A program made the position numbers and the translations under genes. Shown here piece by piece: positions 1 to 8,314 of a stretch of DNA of 64,000 bases. How positions within the stretch are numbered: the first letter of the stretch is position 1; each line of letters begins with the position of its first letter. Location of the stretch: the NCBI GenBank assembly GCA_934277985.1, contig CAKQWF010000004.1, forward strand, positions 129,841 to 193,840. Direction: 5' to 3'. The notes beneath the pieces were generated by a model. The model had not been told where the DNA came from and did no database searches. It was given only the letters and a program-made list of their open reading frames with translations. The stretch is from an uncultured Oxalobacter sp. (GTDB lineage Bacteria; Pseudomonadota; Gammaproteobacteria; Burkholderiales; Burkholderiaceae_D).

Positions 1-75
1 GAAACCCTGAAACGGATCAGTACCGGCAATTCCGTCATGTCATTATTCAATGAGGCCGATATCATCGCCATCTGA
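1..75 (+). CDS. prs: Ribose-phosphate pyrophosphokinase, first copy, 3' end only
   Basis: The window opens inside a gene whose last 24 codons end with TGA at 73-75. They read ETLKRISTGNSVMSLFNE and then six residues. This matches the C-terminus of the complete prs at 1102-2061 ([18 protein letters not shown]), and 46 of the first 54 bases are identical between the two. It is therefore the tail of a second PRPP synthetase gene, which makes PRPP from ribose 5-phosphate and ATP. The extreme C-termini differ (ADIIAI against MYH), so the copies have diverged. Whether the upstream part is intact lies outside the window. Confidence 0.85.
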   Translation, partial: ETLKRISTGNSVMSLFNEADIIAI

Positions 76-105
76 AAGGCAACGGAAAACAAAACTTTTT
101 TTCTG

Positions 106-131
106 AAGCCTCTGGTCGCGGAGGCTTTTTT
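106..131 (+). terminator. Intrinsic terminator after first prs copy
   Basis: A seven-base stem (AAGCCTC at 106-112 with GAGGCTT at 121-127) is closed by an eight-base loop and runs into a T tract. It separates prs copy 1 from rplY. Confidence 0.8.
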
Positions 132-172
132 CAACAAGAGGGATCACCTCGTTTTTTATTGGAGTTTTTTAC

Positions 173-802
173 ATGAAAGTCATTGCATACTCACGAGCAG
201 AGATAGGGACCGGAGCGAGCCGCCGCCTGCGTGCTGCTGGTATGGCACCTGGCATCGTCTACGGTGGCAACAGCGAACCTGTCAACATCAAGCTGGATCA
301 CAACGCGCTTTTCTACGCACTGAAAAGAGAAGCCTTCCATTCTTCCATTCTTGACCTCGAAATCGACGGCAAGGCAGAAAAGGTACTGTTGCGTGATTTT
401 CAGATCCATGCATACAAACCCGTCGTTCTGCACGTCGACTTCCAGCGCGTGGACCCGAACCAGAAAATCACGGTCAAGGTACCGCTGCACTTCACCAATG
501 AAGAAACCTCCCCGGCAGCCAAGACCGGTGTGGTTCACCACGCTGTTACGGAACTGGAAATCTCCTGTCTGCCGGCCAACCTGCCATCCTTCATCGAAGT
601 CGATCTGGGCAATCTGGACGTCGGCCAGTCCATCCATCTGGCTGACCTGAAACTGCCGGAAGGCGTTTCCGCTACCTCCCACGACGAATCCCAGCCGATC
701 GTAACGGCTACCGTCGCCAACGTTGCCGAACCGGCAGAAGAAGGTGCCGAAGAAGGCGCCGACGCAGCTGCGCCCGCTGCAGAAGGCGAAGCAAAAGCAT
801 AA
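173..802 (+). CDS. rplY: 50S ribosomal protein L25, long (Ctc/TL5) form
   Basis: Ribosomal protein L25 binds 5S rRNA in the large subunit. At 209 residues this is the long form: an N-terminal L25 domain of about 95 residues, a C-terminal TL5/Ctc beta domain, and an acidic, alanine-rich tail ([19 protein letters not shown]). A GGAG Shine-Dalgarno sits 7-8 bases before the ATG. In most betaproteobacteria the order is tRNA-Gln, prs, rplY, pth on one strand. Here rplY follows one prs copy and precedes tRNA-Gln and a second prs copy, so the locus has been rearranged. Identification is secure. Confidence 0.96.
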   Translation: MKVIAYSRAEIGTGASRRLRAAGMAPGIVYGGNSEPVNIKLDHNALFYALKREAFHSSILDLEIDGKAEKVLLRDFQIHAYKPVVLHVDFQRVDPNQKITVKVPLHFTNEETSPAAKTGVVHHAVTELEISCLPANLPSFIEVDLGNLDVGQSIHLADLKLPEGVSATSHDESQPIVTATVANVAEPAEEGAEEGADAAAPAAEGEAKA

Positions 803-812
803 TTTTTGCAAC

Positions 813-848
813 AAAAAAGCCCTGTACGACGCGACAGGGCTTTTTTTA
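813..848 (+). terminator. Intrinsic terminator after rplY
   Basis: A long A/T-flanked stem with core AAGCCCTGT / ACAGGGCTT, followed by seven T residues, lies ten bases past the rplY stop codon. Confidence 0.9.
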
Positions 849-902
849 TCAAAAAACCATAGCATATCGGCAATATTTTCAGTTATAATATTGCTTTACA
901 AC

Positions 903-979
903 AGGGGAATCGCCAAGCTGGTTAAGGCACCGGATTCTGATTCCGGCATTCGAGGGTTCGAATCCTTCTTCCCCTGCCA
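903..979 (+). tRNA. tRNA-Gln (anticodon CUG)
   Basis: A full cloverleaf can be drawn. The acceptor arm is AGGGGAA (903-909) with TTCCCCT (969-975), then discriminator G and an encoded CCA (977-979). The anticodon stem CCGGA/TCCGG encloses loop TTCTGAT, so the anticodon is CUG, reading CAG. The T-arm GAGGGTTCGAATCCTTC is canonical. A TATAAT hexamer at 884-889 could be the -10 box, although no good -35 is visible. The tRNA-Gln conserved next to prs in related genomes, as I recall it, carries UUG. Here the CUG isoacceptor occupies that place, next to the second prs copy. Confidence 0.95.
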
Positions 980-1101
980 TCCACTCTCCCGCGCCCGCCG
1001 CCAGGCGTGCTTACGATGAAATATTGTCGGCAGTGACACAACGGGATTCGTTAGACGTTATGTGACTTTTAACCCAGTAACGAGATCGTCGCAGGAAATT
1101 C

Positions 1102-2061
1102 ATGTCCGACAGCAACTTAATGATTTTTACCGGCAATGCCAATCCGGCATTGGCCGCCAAGGTCGCCAGCAAACTCGGCATCCCTCTCGGCAAGGCTCAC
1201 GTCTCCAAGTTCTCCGACGGTGAAACCACTGTCGAAATCAATGAAAATGTCCGTGGCAAGGATGTCTTCGTCATCCAATCCACTTGCGCACCGACCAATG
1301 ACAACCTGATGGAAATCATCCTCATGGTCGATGCACTCAAACGCGCCTCCGCCGAACGGATCACCGCATGTATCCCCTATTTCGGCTATGCACGTCAGGA
1401 TCGTCGCCCGCGTTCCACCCGTGTCGCCATCTCCGCACGTGTGATCGCCAACATCCTCGAAGGCATCGGCGTCGATCGTGTCCTGATCATGGACGTCCAC
1501 GCCGACCAGATTCAGGGCTTCTTCGACATCCCTGTCGACAATATCTATGCATCGCCCATCCTGCTCAAAGACCTTCAGAAGAAAAACTACAAGGATCTTC
1601 TCGTCGTCTCCCCGGATATCGGCGGTGTCGTCCGTGCACGGGCGCTGGCAGAACATCTGCATTGCGACCTGTCGATCATCGACAAGCGTCGTCCGCGTCC
1701 GAACGAATCCGAAGTCATGAACATCATCGGCAATGTCGAAGGCAGAAACTGCGTCATCATGGATGATATCGTGGATACCGCAGGTACCCTGACACAGGCG
1801 GCCGAAGCGCTGAAGGAAAGGGGCGCCAAAATGGTTGTCGCCTACTGTACGCACCCGGTGCTGTCCGGCCCTGCCGTCAAGCGCATCACGGCATCCTCGC
1901 TGGATGAACTGGTTGTCACCGACACCATCCCGTTGTCCGATGCGGCACGCCAGTGTTCGAAGATTCGCCAGATTTCCTGTGCAGAACTGCTGGCCGAAAC
2001 CCTGAAACGGATCAATACCGGCGACTCTGTCATGTCGTTGCTCAATGAAATGTATCACTGA
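1102..2061 (+). CDS. prs: Ribose-phosphate pyrophosphokinase, second (complete) copy
   Basis: This enzyme makes PRPP for purine, pyrimidine, histidine, tryptophan and NAD synthesis. It has 319 residues, normal for class I bacterial PRPP synthetases. Visible signatures are FGYARQDR (94-101), the metal and ATP segment [11 protein letters not shown] (131-141), and the PRPP loop DDIVDTAGT (221-229). An AGGAAA Shine-Dalgarno precedes the ATG. It stands alone, with its own terminator, after tRNA-Gln, and is clearly homologous to the truncated gene at the window's left edge. Since all catalytic motifs are present, this copy should be functional. Confidence 0.97.
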   Translation: MSDSNLMIFTGNANPALAAKVASKLGIPLGKAHVSKFSDGETTVEINENVRGKDVFVIQSTCAPTNDNLMEIILMVDALKRASAERITACIPYFGYARQDRRPRSTRVAISARVIANILEGIGVDRVLIMDVHADQIQGFFDIPVDNIYASPILLKDLQKKNYKDLLVVSPDIGGVVRARALAEHLHCDLSIIDKRRPRPNESEVMNIIGNVEGRNCVIMDDIVDTAGTLTQAAEALKERGAKMVVAYCTHPVLSGPAVKRITASSLDELVVTDTIPLSDAARQCSKIRQISCAELLAETLKRINTGDSVMSLLNEMYH

Positions 2062-2081
2062 CAGTCGATTCGCCATACATT

Positions 2082-2113
2082 AAAAAAACCGCCGTAACCG
2101 GCGGTTTTTTTAA
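2082..2113. terminator. Bidirectional intrinsic terminator between prs and pth
   Basis: The stem ACCGCC / GGCGGT with a short GTAACC loop region has an A tract before it and a T tract after it. It can therefore serve both prs (+) and the converging pth operon (-). Confidence 0.88.
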
Positions 2114-2129
2114 TGGCATCCACCTATCG

Positions 2130-2717
2130 TCAGCGGACGGTATGCAATTCCTTCATTGCCTTGTCAAACTGCCCTTCGCACAACATCGGCACGATCTGTA
2201 TCGCACGTGCCATCGCATCCTCGATCCCGCCCATGTCTTCCCGTCTGGGACGCTGCAGCACATAGTCGATCACAGGCGATTTCAGATTCAGCGAACGCGG
2301 ATGTCCGATACCGATACGCAAACGCCAGAAATCCTGTGTCCCCAGCGCCGATGCAATATCTTTCAGGCCATTGTGACCGCCTGTCGAACCTGAACGTTTG
2401 AGCTTTGCCTGTCCGGGTGAAATATCGAGTTCATCATGAACGACCAGAATCTCTTCCGGCGCGATCCTGAAAAAACGTGCCATGGCACCAACAGCCAGCC
2501 CCGATCGGTTCATGAAAGTCTGAGGCTTCATCAGCCAGACATCATGCCCGCCGATTTTCGCCCGTGAAACCAGGGCGGAAAATTTCGCTTCCTTTTGCCA
2601 ACCGTTCCCGTGAAAACCGTTCTCCAGATTGTCCACCACCCAGAAACCGGCATTGTGACGTGTCTGCTCATATTCAGGCCCGGGATTTCCCAGCCCGACA
2701 ATTAACCGAATACTCAT
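2130..2717 (-). CDS. pth: Peptidyl-tRNA hydrolase
   Basis: Pth cleaves peptidyl-tRNA released by stalled ribosomes and recycles the tRNA. From the chosen ATG at 2717 the protein has 195 residues and begins MSIRLIVGLGNPGPEY, the standard Pth start. The reading frame is open for 16 more codons upstream, but those show no family similarity. Conserved segments are the RHNAG motif with its catalytic His, KPQTFMNRSG, HDELD, and GGHNGLKDI. It is the last gene of the reverse-strand run rep-slyX-DUF2288-pth. In related genomes pth instead follows rplY on the same strand, so its inversion here fits a rearranged locus. Confidence 0.96.
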   Translation of the reverse strand: MSIRLIVGLGNPGPEYEQTRHNAGFWVVDNLENGFHGNGWQKEAKFSALVSRAKIGGHDVWLMKPQTFMNRSGLAVGAMARFFRIAPEEILVVHDELDISPGQAKLKRSGSTGGHNGLKDIASALGTQDFWRLRIGIGHPRSLNLKSPVIDYVLQRPRREDMGGIEDAMARAIQIVPMLCEGQFDKAMKELHTVR

Positions 2718-2765
2718 GATTGCCTGCAATTGAAAAATACCATCCCGAACGACGGGCACCATCAT

Positions 2766-3071
2766 TCAGCTTCTGCGTTGCTGAACGAGAATCCAAGGTC
2801 TGACCACGACCGCCCACAACAATGCATCGGAATCCGACCATATCTGCGCCTGCTCATCCGTCACCTTGCCGATTTCCTTTTTCTCCAGCATACCGGAAAT
2901 CGCCTTGACATCGTCGGAAGCCATCAGCTGTGCCACGCGGATCATATCGACATGGTCTTCCACGGAAATGACCCGTCCACCCGCAAAAAAACGTTCAAGT
3001 TCCTTCCAGGATATCTGTGCAGTTTCCAGATTGATTTTTGCATACAGCAATTTTTCCTGTTCTGTCGTCAT
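2766..3071 (-). CDS. DUF2288 family protein
   Basis: This is a 101-residue soluble protein of the proteobacterial DUF2288 family, recognised by the block WKELERFFAGGRVISV near residues 22-37 and the C-terminal pattern SDSDALLWAVVVRPWILVQ. No biochemical role is established for the family, and there is no signal peptide or membrane segment. It sits 24 bases after slyX and 48 bases before pth on the same strand, so it is probably cotranscribed with them. Family assignment is good; function is unknown. Confidence 0.8.
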   Translation of the reverse strand: MTTEQEKLLYAKINLETAQISWKELERFFAGGRVISVEDHVDMIRVAQLMASDDVKAISGMLEKKEIGKVTDEQAQIWSDSDALLWAVVVRPWILVQQRRS

Positions 3072-3095
3072 AACAACTAACCTGCCGGCAAATGA

Positions 3096-3287
3096 TTAAT
3101 AATGAGGTGGCCTCTCGTTAAGCGGCTTGTCGCTTTCCAGCTCGATGATCCTGCGGGCCATTTCCTTGAGAACCGCCTCGAAACCGTCGATTTTCAACTG
3201 TTGCTGATAAACCGTCTTGTTCAGTTCATCGATCATATCTTCCTGTCTTGTAATACGTATTTCAAGATCGATCAGTCGTTCTTCCAT
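3096..3287 (-). CDS. slyX: SlyX family protein
   Basis: A 63-residue protein that is almost entirely coiled coil: heptads run from about residue 4 to 55, with many Glu, Leu and Ile residues. It ends PLNERPPHY, the hallmark C-terminus of SlyX proteins. SlyX was named from its proximity to slyD in enterobacteria, and its function is not established. Here it lies between rep and the DUF2288 gene, 49 bases after rep. Confidence 0.85.
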   Translation of the reverse strand: MEERLIDLEIRITRQEDMIDELNKTVYQQQLKIDGFEAVLKEMARRIIELESDKPLNERPPHY

Positions 3288-3336
3288 GGTTCTTCCTTAC
3301 GAATGCGCCCTTCATACCACACCCAGCTTCTTTCAC

Positions 3337-5394
3337 CTATTCCGTTTTCTGCAACATGGCCTTGAGTCTGGCCAGCCTTTCTTTCGGCGTCAATACTTCG
3401 GACGCTTTCGGCACAGCGATCCCCTCATCCAGTTTCATTTCCGCGATAAACCGCGATGGCTCACATTGTACGGTTTCCCTCGCCTTTTTCCGTTTCTTGC
3501 ACCAAGAAACATGCAATGTCCGTTGTGCACGGGTAATACCCACATACATAAGCCGCCGCTCTTCCTGAATCCGGGTGGCCAGTTGTTCGGACGGCGTATC
3601 GGGATCACCGAGATGCGGCAAAATGCCCTCCTCGACACCGACCAGAAAAACATGCGGAAACTCCAGTCCCTTGGCAGCATGCAATGTCGAAAGATGCACG
3701 GCATCCTGCTCCTCGTCCTTGCCTTCGAGCATCGTCATCAAGGCAACCATCTGCGTCAATTCCAGCAGATTCTTCTCCGGCCCGTCCTCGTACTTCCCGC
3801 CCTGGCTTTTTTCCTTGAGCCAGTTCGTGAACTCCAGCACATTCTGCCATTTGTTTTTTGCGGTCCGCTCATCGAAATTGTCGTAGAGATACGTCTCGTA
3901 AGCAATTTCCTTCATCAGCTCATCCAGTAACGCGGCGGCATTCTCGCCCTTGCCGGACGCACCAGGACGGCTTGCCCGTTCCTCGATACTGTTGATGAAA
4001 TCGCAGAACTCGCGTAACGGCCGAAGCTGTCGCGGCGCCAGTTTGGCTTCCAGACCGCCCTTGTATACCGCTTCGAAAAGCGAACATTGCCACTGTCCGG
4101 CCAGCGCACCCAGCGTTTCCAGCGTCGATTGGCCCACGCCGCGCCGTGGCGTCGTCACGGCACGAATGAATGCCGGATCGTCATCGAGATTGGCGATCAG
4201 GCGCAAATAACTGACGATATCGCGAATTTCGGCACGCGAAAAAAAACTTTGTCCGCCGGAAATGGTATAGGGAATATTCTCACGCCTTAACATCGTTTCG
4301 AACAGACGCGCCTGATAATTGCCGCGGTACAAGATCGCGAAATCGGAATATCGTGCGTGACGCTCGAATTTTTGCGCCGACAGTATCATGACAACCCGTT
4401 CGGCTTCCTGTTCTTCATCGGACATCGCCAGCGTCCTGACCGGATCACCCAGACCGAGGTCGGACCACAATGTTTTCTCGAACAATTTGGGATTGTTACC
4501 GATCACCGAATTGGCCGCCTGTAATATCCGCATGGACGAGCGGTAATTCTGTTCCAGCCGGATCACCTTCAAATCGCTGAAGTCCTTTTGCAATGTTCTC
4601 AGATTCTCGATCGTCGCACCCCGCCATGCGTAAATCGCCTGATCGTCATCGCCGACCGCCGTAAACATCGGCTTTTTGCCGAGTCCCGTCACTAAAAGTT
4701 TCACCAGCTCATACTGGCAGGTATTGGTATCCTGATATTCATCGACCAGCAGATAACGCAAACGTCTCTGCCATTTTTCACGCACCTTGTCATTGGATCG
4801 GAACAGCTCGACCGGCAAACTGATCAAATCGTCGAAATCCACCGCCTGATAGGCCGAAAGCGTCGCCACATAATTCCGGTATATCCGTGCAGCCTGCGCC
4901 TCATCATCATCCATCGCGTTTTTCAGTGCAGCCTCCGGTTCGACCATTGCATTTTTCCAGAGCGAAATCGCCCCCTGAATACGGCGGATCACCTGCTTGT
5001 CAGTCGTCACGGCAAGATCCTGCACCAGCGAAAAACAATCATCACTGTCCAGAATCGAGAAACGGTCTTTCAGATTCAGTTCAGCGGCTTCCTGGCGCAG
5101 GATTTTCACACCAAGCGAATGAAACGTCGAAATCGTCAGCTGGGACGCTTGTGACGGTTCCGCCAGCAGGTGCGAAATCCGCTCCTGCATTTCGGCCGCC
5201 GCCTTGTTGGTAAAAGTCAGCGCCGCAATATGCCGTGCCTCATACTGGCCGCTGCCGATCATGTAGGCGATTTTCTGCGTAATGACACGGGTCTTGCCCG
5301 AGCCGGCGCCAGCCAGCACAAGACAAGGGCCATCCATATAATGCACCGCTTCATACTGCTGCGCATTCAATGCAGCAAAAGCATCCTTCGACAT
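3337..5394 (-). CDS. rep: ATP-dependent DNA helicase Rep (UvrD/Rep superfamily 1)
   Basis: Rep is a 3'-5' DNA helicase that helps replication forks past bound proteins. The 685-residue length suits Rep better than the longer UvrD. Superfamily 1 motifs are in order: the Q motif LNAQQYEAV near the N-terminus, Walker A AGAGSGKT (about 29-36), DEYQDTN (motif II), GDDDQAIYAWRGA (motif III), EQNYRS (motif IV), LSTLHAAKGLEF (motif V) and YVGITRAQ (motif VI). It leads the reverse run rep-slyX-DUF2288-pth. Its promoter region, shared with divergent hslV, contains a perfect 11-bp inverted repeat. A UvrD annotation is a possible alternative. Confidence 0.93.
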   Translation of the reverse strand: MSKDAFAALNAQQYEAVHYMDGPCLVLAGAGSGKTRVITQKIAYMIGSGQYEARHIAALTFTNKAAAEMQERISHLLAEPSQASQLTISTFHSLGVKILRQEAAELNLKDRFSILDSDDCFSLVQDLAVTTDKQVIRRIQGAISLWKNAMVEPEAALKNAMDDDEAQAARIYRNYVATLSAYQAVDFDDLISLPVELFRSNDKVREKWQRRLRYLLVDEYQDTNTCQYELVKLLVTGLGKKPMFTAVGDDDQAIYAWRGATIENLRTLQKDFSDLKVIRLEQNYRSSMRILQAANSVIGNNPKLFEKTLWSDLGLGDPVRTLAMSDEEQEAERVVMILSAQKFERHARYSDFAILYRGNYQARLFETMLRRENIPYTISGGQSFFSRAEIRDIVSYLRLIANLDDDPAFIRAVTTPRRGVGQSTLETLGALAGQWQCSLFEAVYKGGLEAKLAPRQLRPLREFCDFINSIEERASRPGASGKGENAAALLDELMKEIAYETYLYDNFDERTAKNKWQNVLEFTNWLKEKSQGGKYEDGPEKNLLELTQMVALMTMLEGKDEEQDAVHLSTLHAAKGLEFPHVFLVGVEEGILPHLGDPDTPSEQLATRIQEERRLMYVGITRAQRTLHVSWCKKRKKARETVQCEPSRFIAEMKLDEGIAVPKASEVLTPKERLARLKAMLQKTE

Positions 5395-5461
5395 ACCGCA
5401 TACATTCCGAAATCATCAGGGGCTGCCATTATAACAGTGCGAAGCGAAACCCATACGCCCC

Positions 5462-5489
5462 TGTTCAGGGTAAACTAGTACCCTGAACA
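5462..5489. promoter_or_regulatory. Perfect 11-bp inverted repeat between rep and hslV
   Basis: TGTTCAGGGTA (5462-5472) and TACCCTGAACA (5479-5489) are perfect inverted copies separated by six bases. The repeat lies 68 bp before the rep start codon and 104 bp before hslV. As the genes diverge, a terminator is not needed, so a dimeric repressor or activator site is more likely. It does not resemble the CIRCE element. The regulator is unknown. Confidence 0.5.
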
Positions 5490-5592
5490 AATGGATGACA
5501 CTTGCAATCGGCAAGTCCGCCCCCATCTTCGGCAAAAGATACCGGAACGACCCGCTTTGCCGGTTCAGGTCCGACTTGATATAGGAAACCAT

Positions 5593-6129
5593 ATGGAACA
5601 ATTTCACGGGACAACCATTGTATCGGTCCGTCGCGGCAACCGCGTCGCACTGGGTGGCGACGGACAGGTCACCCTCGGCAATATCGTCATCAAGGGGACC
5701 GCAAGAAAAGTCCGAAAACTCTACAACGGACGTGTGCTTGCCGGATTCGCCGGCGGCACGGCCGACGCGTTCACCCTGATCGAGCGCTTTGAAGCCAAAC
5801 TGGAAAAACACCAGGGCAACCTGTTGCGTTCCTCGGTCGAACTGGCCAAGGACTGGCGAACCGACCGCATGCTGCGCCGTCTGGAAGCCATGCTCCTCGT
5901 TGCGGACCGTGAATCGACCCTTGTCATCACCGGAAACGGCGACGTACTGGAACCGGAAGAAGGCGTAGGCGCAATCGGCTCCGGCGGCCCGTACGCACAA
6001 GCTGCTGCACTGGCACTGCAACGCGATACAGAACTTTCGCCGGAAGAAATCGTCAGAAAATCGCTGGCGATCGCCGGTGACCTCTGTATCTATACCAACC
6101 AGTCCCATATCATCGAAACGCTGGATTGA
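5593..6129 (+). CDS. hslV: ATP-dependent protease subunit HslV
   Basis: HslV is the threonine-protease core of the HslUV (ClpQY) complex. From the ATG at 5593 it has 178 residues and begins [15 protein letters not shown]. As in other betaproteobacteria, a short propeptide should be removed to expose the catalytic Thr of TTIVSV. Typical segments are [27 protein letters not shown] and GDVLEPEEG. The frame is open for 34 codons further upstream, but those do not look like HslV. hslU follows after a 43-base gap, forming the usual hslVU operon. Confidence 0.97.
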   Translation: MEQFHGTTIVSVRRGNRVALGGDGQVTLGNIVIKGTARKVRKLYNGRVLAGFAGGTADAFTLIERFEAKLEKHQGNLLRSSVELAKDWRTDRMLRRLEAMLLVADRESTLVITGNGDVLEPEEGVGAIGSGGPYAQAAALALQRDTELSPEEIVRKSLAIAGDLCIYTNQSHIIETLD

Positions 6130-6172
6130 GTATTCCAGATTTCATTTCTTATTTTTTCCGAACGAACCCATC

Positions 6173-7504
6173 ATGAACCTGACTCCCCAAGAGATCGTCA
6201 CCGAACTGGACAAACATGTCGTCGGACAATCCAAAGCCAAACGTGCCGTTGCGGTTGCATTGCGTAACCGCTGGCGCCGTCAGCAAGTCGCCGAACCACT
6301 CCGGCATGAAATCACCCCGAAAAACATTCTGATGATCGGACCGACCGGTGTCGGCAAAACCGAAATCGCGCGCCGTCTGGCAAGACTGGCCGATGCACCG
6401 TTCATCAAGATCGAAGCGACCAAATTCACGGAAGTCGGCTACGTTGGCCGCGATGTCGACACCATCATCCGCGATCTGGTGGATATCGGCATCAAGCAAA
6501 CCCGTGAAGCCGAAATGGTCAAGGTACGCTCCAAAGCCGTCGATGCAGCGGAAGAACGGGTTCTGAACATTCTGGTACCCCCCCCACGCGATTTCGGATT
6601 TTCGTCCAACGATCCGCAAACCGCATCGGGTGACAATACCCGTCAGGTCTTCCGCAAGAAACTGCGTGAAGGCTCTCTGGATGACAGGGAAATCGAAATC
6701 GAAGTCGCCGATGCCGGTCCGCACATGGAAATCATGGCACCTCCCGGCATGGAAGAAATGACCGAACAGATCAAATCCATGTTTTCGGGACTCGGCGGTG
6801 GGCGCAAGAAAAACCGCAAGGTCAAAATCCGTGAAGCCATCAAGCTGATGATCGAGGAAGAAGCAGCCAAACTGATCAACGAGGACGACTTGCGCCAGAA
6901 AGCCATCACCAACGTTGAACAAAATGGCATCGTCTTTCTGGACGAAATCGACAAGATCGCTTCACGTTCGGAAATCGGCGGCGCCGACGTATCGCGTGCC
7001 GGTGTCCAGCGTGACCTGTTGCCGCTTGTCGAGGGAACGACCGTCAACACCAAATACGGCATGATCAAAACCGACCATATCCTGTTCATCGCATCAGGCG
7101 CTTTCCAGCTCTCCAAACCATCCGACCTGATACCGGAACTGCAAGGCCGTTTCCCGATCCGTGTCGAACTGGAATCGCTCTCCATCGAAGACTTCGAACA
7201 GATCCTGACCAGCACCGAAGCCAGCCTCATTTCCCAGTACAAGGCACTGCTGGCGACGGAAGGCATGCAACTGGAATTCAGTGAAGACGCCATCCGGCGA
7301 CTTGCCGAAATTTCCCACTCCGTCAATGAACGGACGGAAAACATCGGCGCACGCCGGCTCTATACCGTCATGGAAAGATTGCTGGAAGAAATATCATTCA
7401 CTGCCGTCAACTACAACGGTACCCTGACCATCGACAAAAACTACGTCAACGAACGGCTGGATGCCCTGTCAGCCGACGAAGACCTCTCACGTTACGTCCT
7501 GTAA
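6173..7504 (+). CDS. hslU: ATP-dependent protease ATPase subunit HslU
   Basis: HslU is the AAA+ unfoldase that feeds substrates to HslV. It has 443 residues, the usual length, starting [19 protein letters not shown]. Walker A GPTGVGKT is at 56-63, followed by the GYVGRDVD pore motif, an inserted I domain (about residues 110-235), Walker B FLDEIDKI, and the sensor region [11 protein letters not shown]. The C-terminus DLSRYVL is the tail that docks into HslV. The start at 6173 is preferred because the upstream 32 codons overlap hslV in another frame. Confidence 0.97.
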   Translation: MNLTPQEIVTELDKHVVGQSKAKRAVAVALRNRWRRQQVAEPLRHEITPKNILMIGPTGVGKTEIARRLARLADAPFIKIEATKFTEVGYVGRDVDTIIRDLVDIGIKQTREAEMVKVRSKAVDAAEERVLNILVPPPRDFGFSSNDPQTASGDNTRQVFRKKLREGSLDDREIEIEVADAGPHMEIMAPPGMEEMTEQIKSMFSGLGGGRKKNRKVKIREAIKLMIEEEAAKLINEDDLRQKAITNVEQNGIVFLDEIDKIASRSEIGGADVSRAGVQRDLLPLVEGTTVNTKYGMIKTDHILFIASGAFQLSKPSDLIPELQGRFPIRVELESLSIEDFEQILTSTEASLISQYKALLATEGMQLEFSEDAIRRLAEISHSVNERTENIGARRLYTVMERLLEEISFTAVNYNGTLTIDKNYVNERLDALSADEDLSRYVL

Positions 7505-7510
7505 CGCAAA

Positions 7511-7537
7511 GGGCAGTGTCCCGGCAGGGCACTGCCC
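7511..7537. terminator. Stem-loop between convergent hslU and nitroreductase
   Basis: GGGCAGTG (7511-7518) pairs with CACTGCCC (7530-7537). The eight-base GC-rich stem lacks a proper T tract on either strand, so termination may be weak or factor-assisted. Confidence 0.5.
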
Positions 7538-7545
7538 CGTTCCTG

Positions 7546-8208
7546 CTAGCGAACCCAGACCACGACGTCGTCTGCCGACTGTCTCGTTTTGGGAGCCGGC
7601 TCGGCGATACGGTAACCGAAAGCCACCATGACCCCAAGACCATAACGGCCGTTATCGAGCAGACCGCGTTCGGACAATATTTTTTCGATGGCCGACATGT
7701 TGCCGCCCTCGATCGCACACGAATCGATACCCAGCAATGCCGCCGCCGTCATCATATTGCCCAGCGCGATATAAGCCTGCTTGACCGCCCAGTCAAAAAG
7801 CGTTCTGGAAGAATCCAGAATACCGTTTTCCTTCTGGAAAGCGCGGAAACGTTCCCGTTTCTTTTCCATCATTTCCGGAGAAAGATGCTGCACATCGCGC
7901 ATCATCCGGGTCACATGCGTCGAATCGTAGCGCATGCCGTCTTTCAGGCACAAAATGGCGACATAATGACTGGCCGTCGGCAACTGTCCCTGCGCGCCCC
8001 ATGTCACCGTTTTCAGTTCGTCACGCAACTGGGCATTCTGTATCACCACAAACCGCCATGGCTCGAAACCGAATGAACTGGGAGAAAGCCGTCCCGCTTC
8101 CAGAATCACCTGAAAATCCTGATCGCTGATCTTTTTCGTGGCATCGAACTTTTTCGTGGCATGCCGGAACTGAAAAGCGGACAATACATCTTCTCTGGTA
8201 ACCATCAC
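7546..8208 (-). CDS. Nitroreductase family NAD(P)H oxidoreductase
   Basis: A 220-residue FMN-dependent nitroreductase-fold protein of the NfsB-like branch. The N-terminal flavin-binding segment HATKKFDATKKI and the block LSPSSFGFEPWRFVVIQN (about residues 42-59) are typical, as are AYIALGNMMTAAALLGIDSC (split over the dimer interface) and LGVMVAFGYR near the end. Such enzymes reduce nitroaromatics, quinones or flavins, and the physiological substrate here cannot be read from sequence. It is a single-gene unit between hslU (convergent) and gap. The start may be at the first or second Met. Confidence 0.88.
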   Translation of the reverse strand: MMVTREDVLSAFQFRHATKKFDATKKISDQDFQVILEAGRLSPSSFGFEPWRFVVIQNAQLRDELKTVTWGAQGQLPTASHYVAILCLKDGMRYDSTHVTRMMRDVQHLSPEMMEKKRERFRAFQKENGILDSSRTLFDWAVKQAYIALGNMMTAAALLGIDSCAIEGGNMSAIEKILSERGLLDNGRYGLGVMVAFGYRIAEPAPKTRQSADDVVVWVR

Positions 8209-8270
8209 TCCTCCATATTCAATAAAACCACACTCCCTTTGTCATGCGAAAAACGCACCCCCATACAGAA

Positions 8271-8295
8271 AAGGCGCCCTGCCAGAGAGCGCCTT
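8271..8295 (-). terminator. Stem-loop after gap
   Basis: AAGGCGC (8271-8277) and GCGCCTT (8289-8295) form a seven-base stem about 20 bases past the gap stop codon. On the gap strand it is followed only by TTCTG, so the U tract is poor. Confidence 0.5.
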
Positions 8296-8314
8296 CATAC
8301 CCGCGGGATAGCAC

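Noticed and set aside
1117..2076. A 319-codon antisense frame opposite prs
   Set aside because: Mirror frame of a conserved gene; its Asp and Gly richness reflects prs codon use.
5395..5592. CIRCE or other known heat-shock operator before hslV
   Set aside because: The inverted repeat present does not match the CIRCE sequence or spacing.
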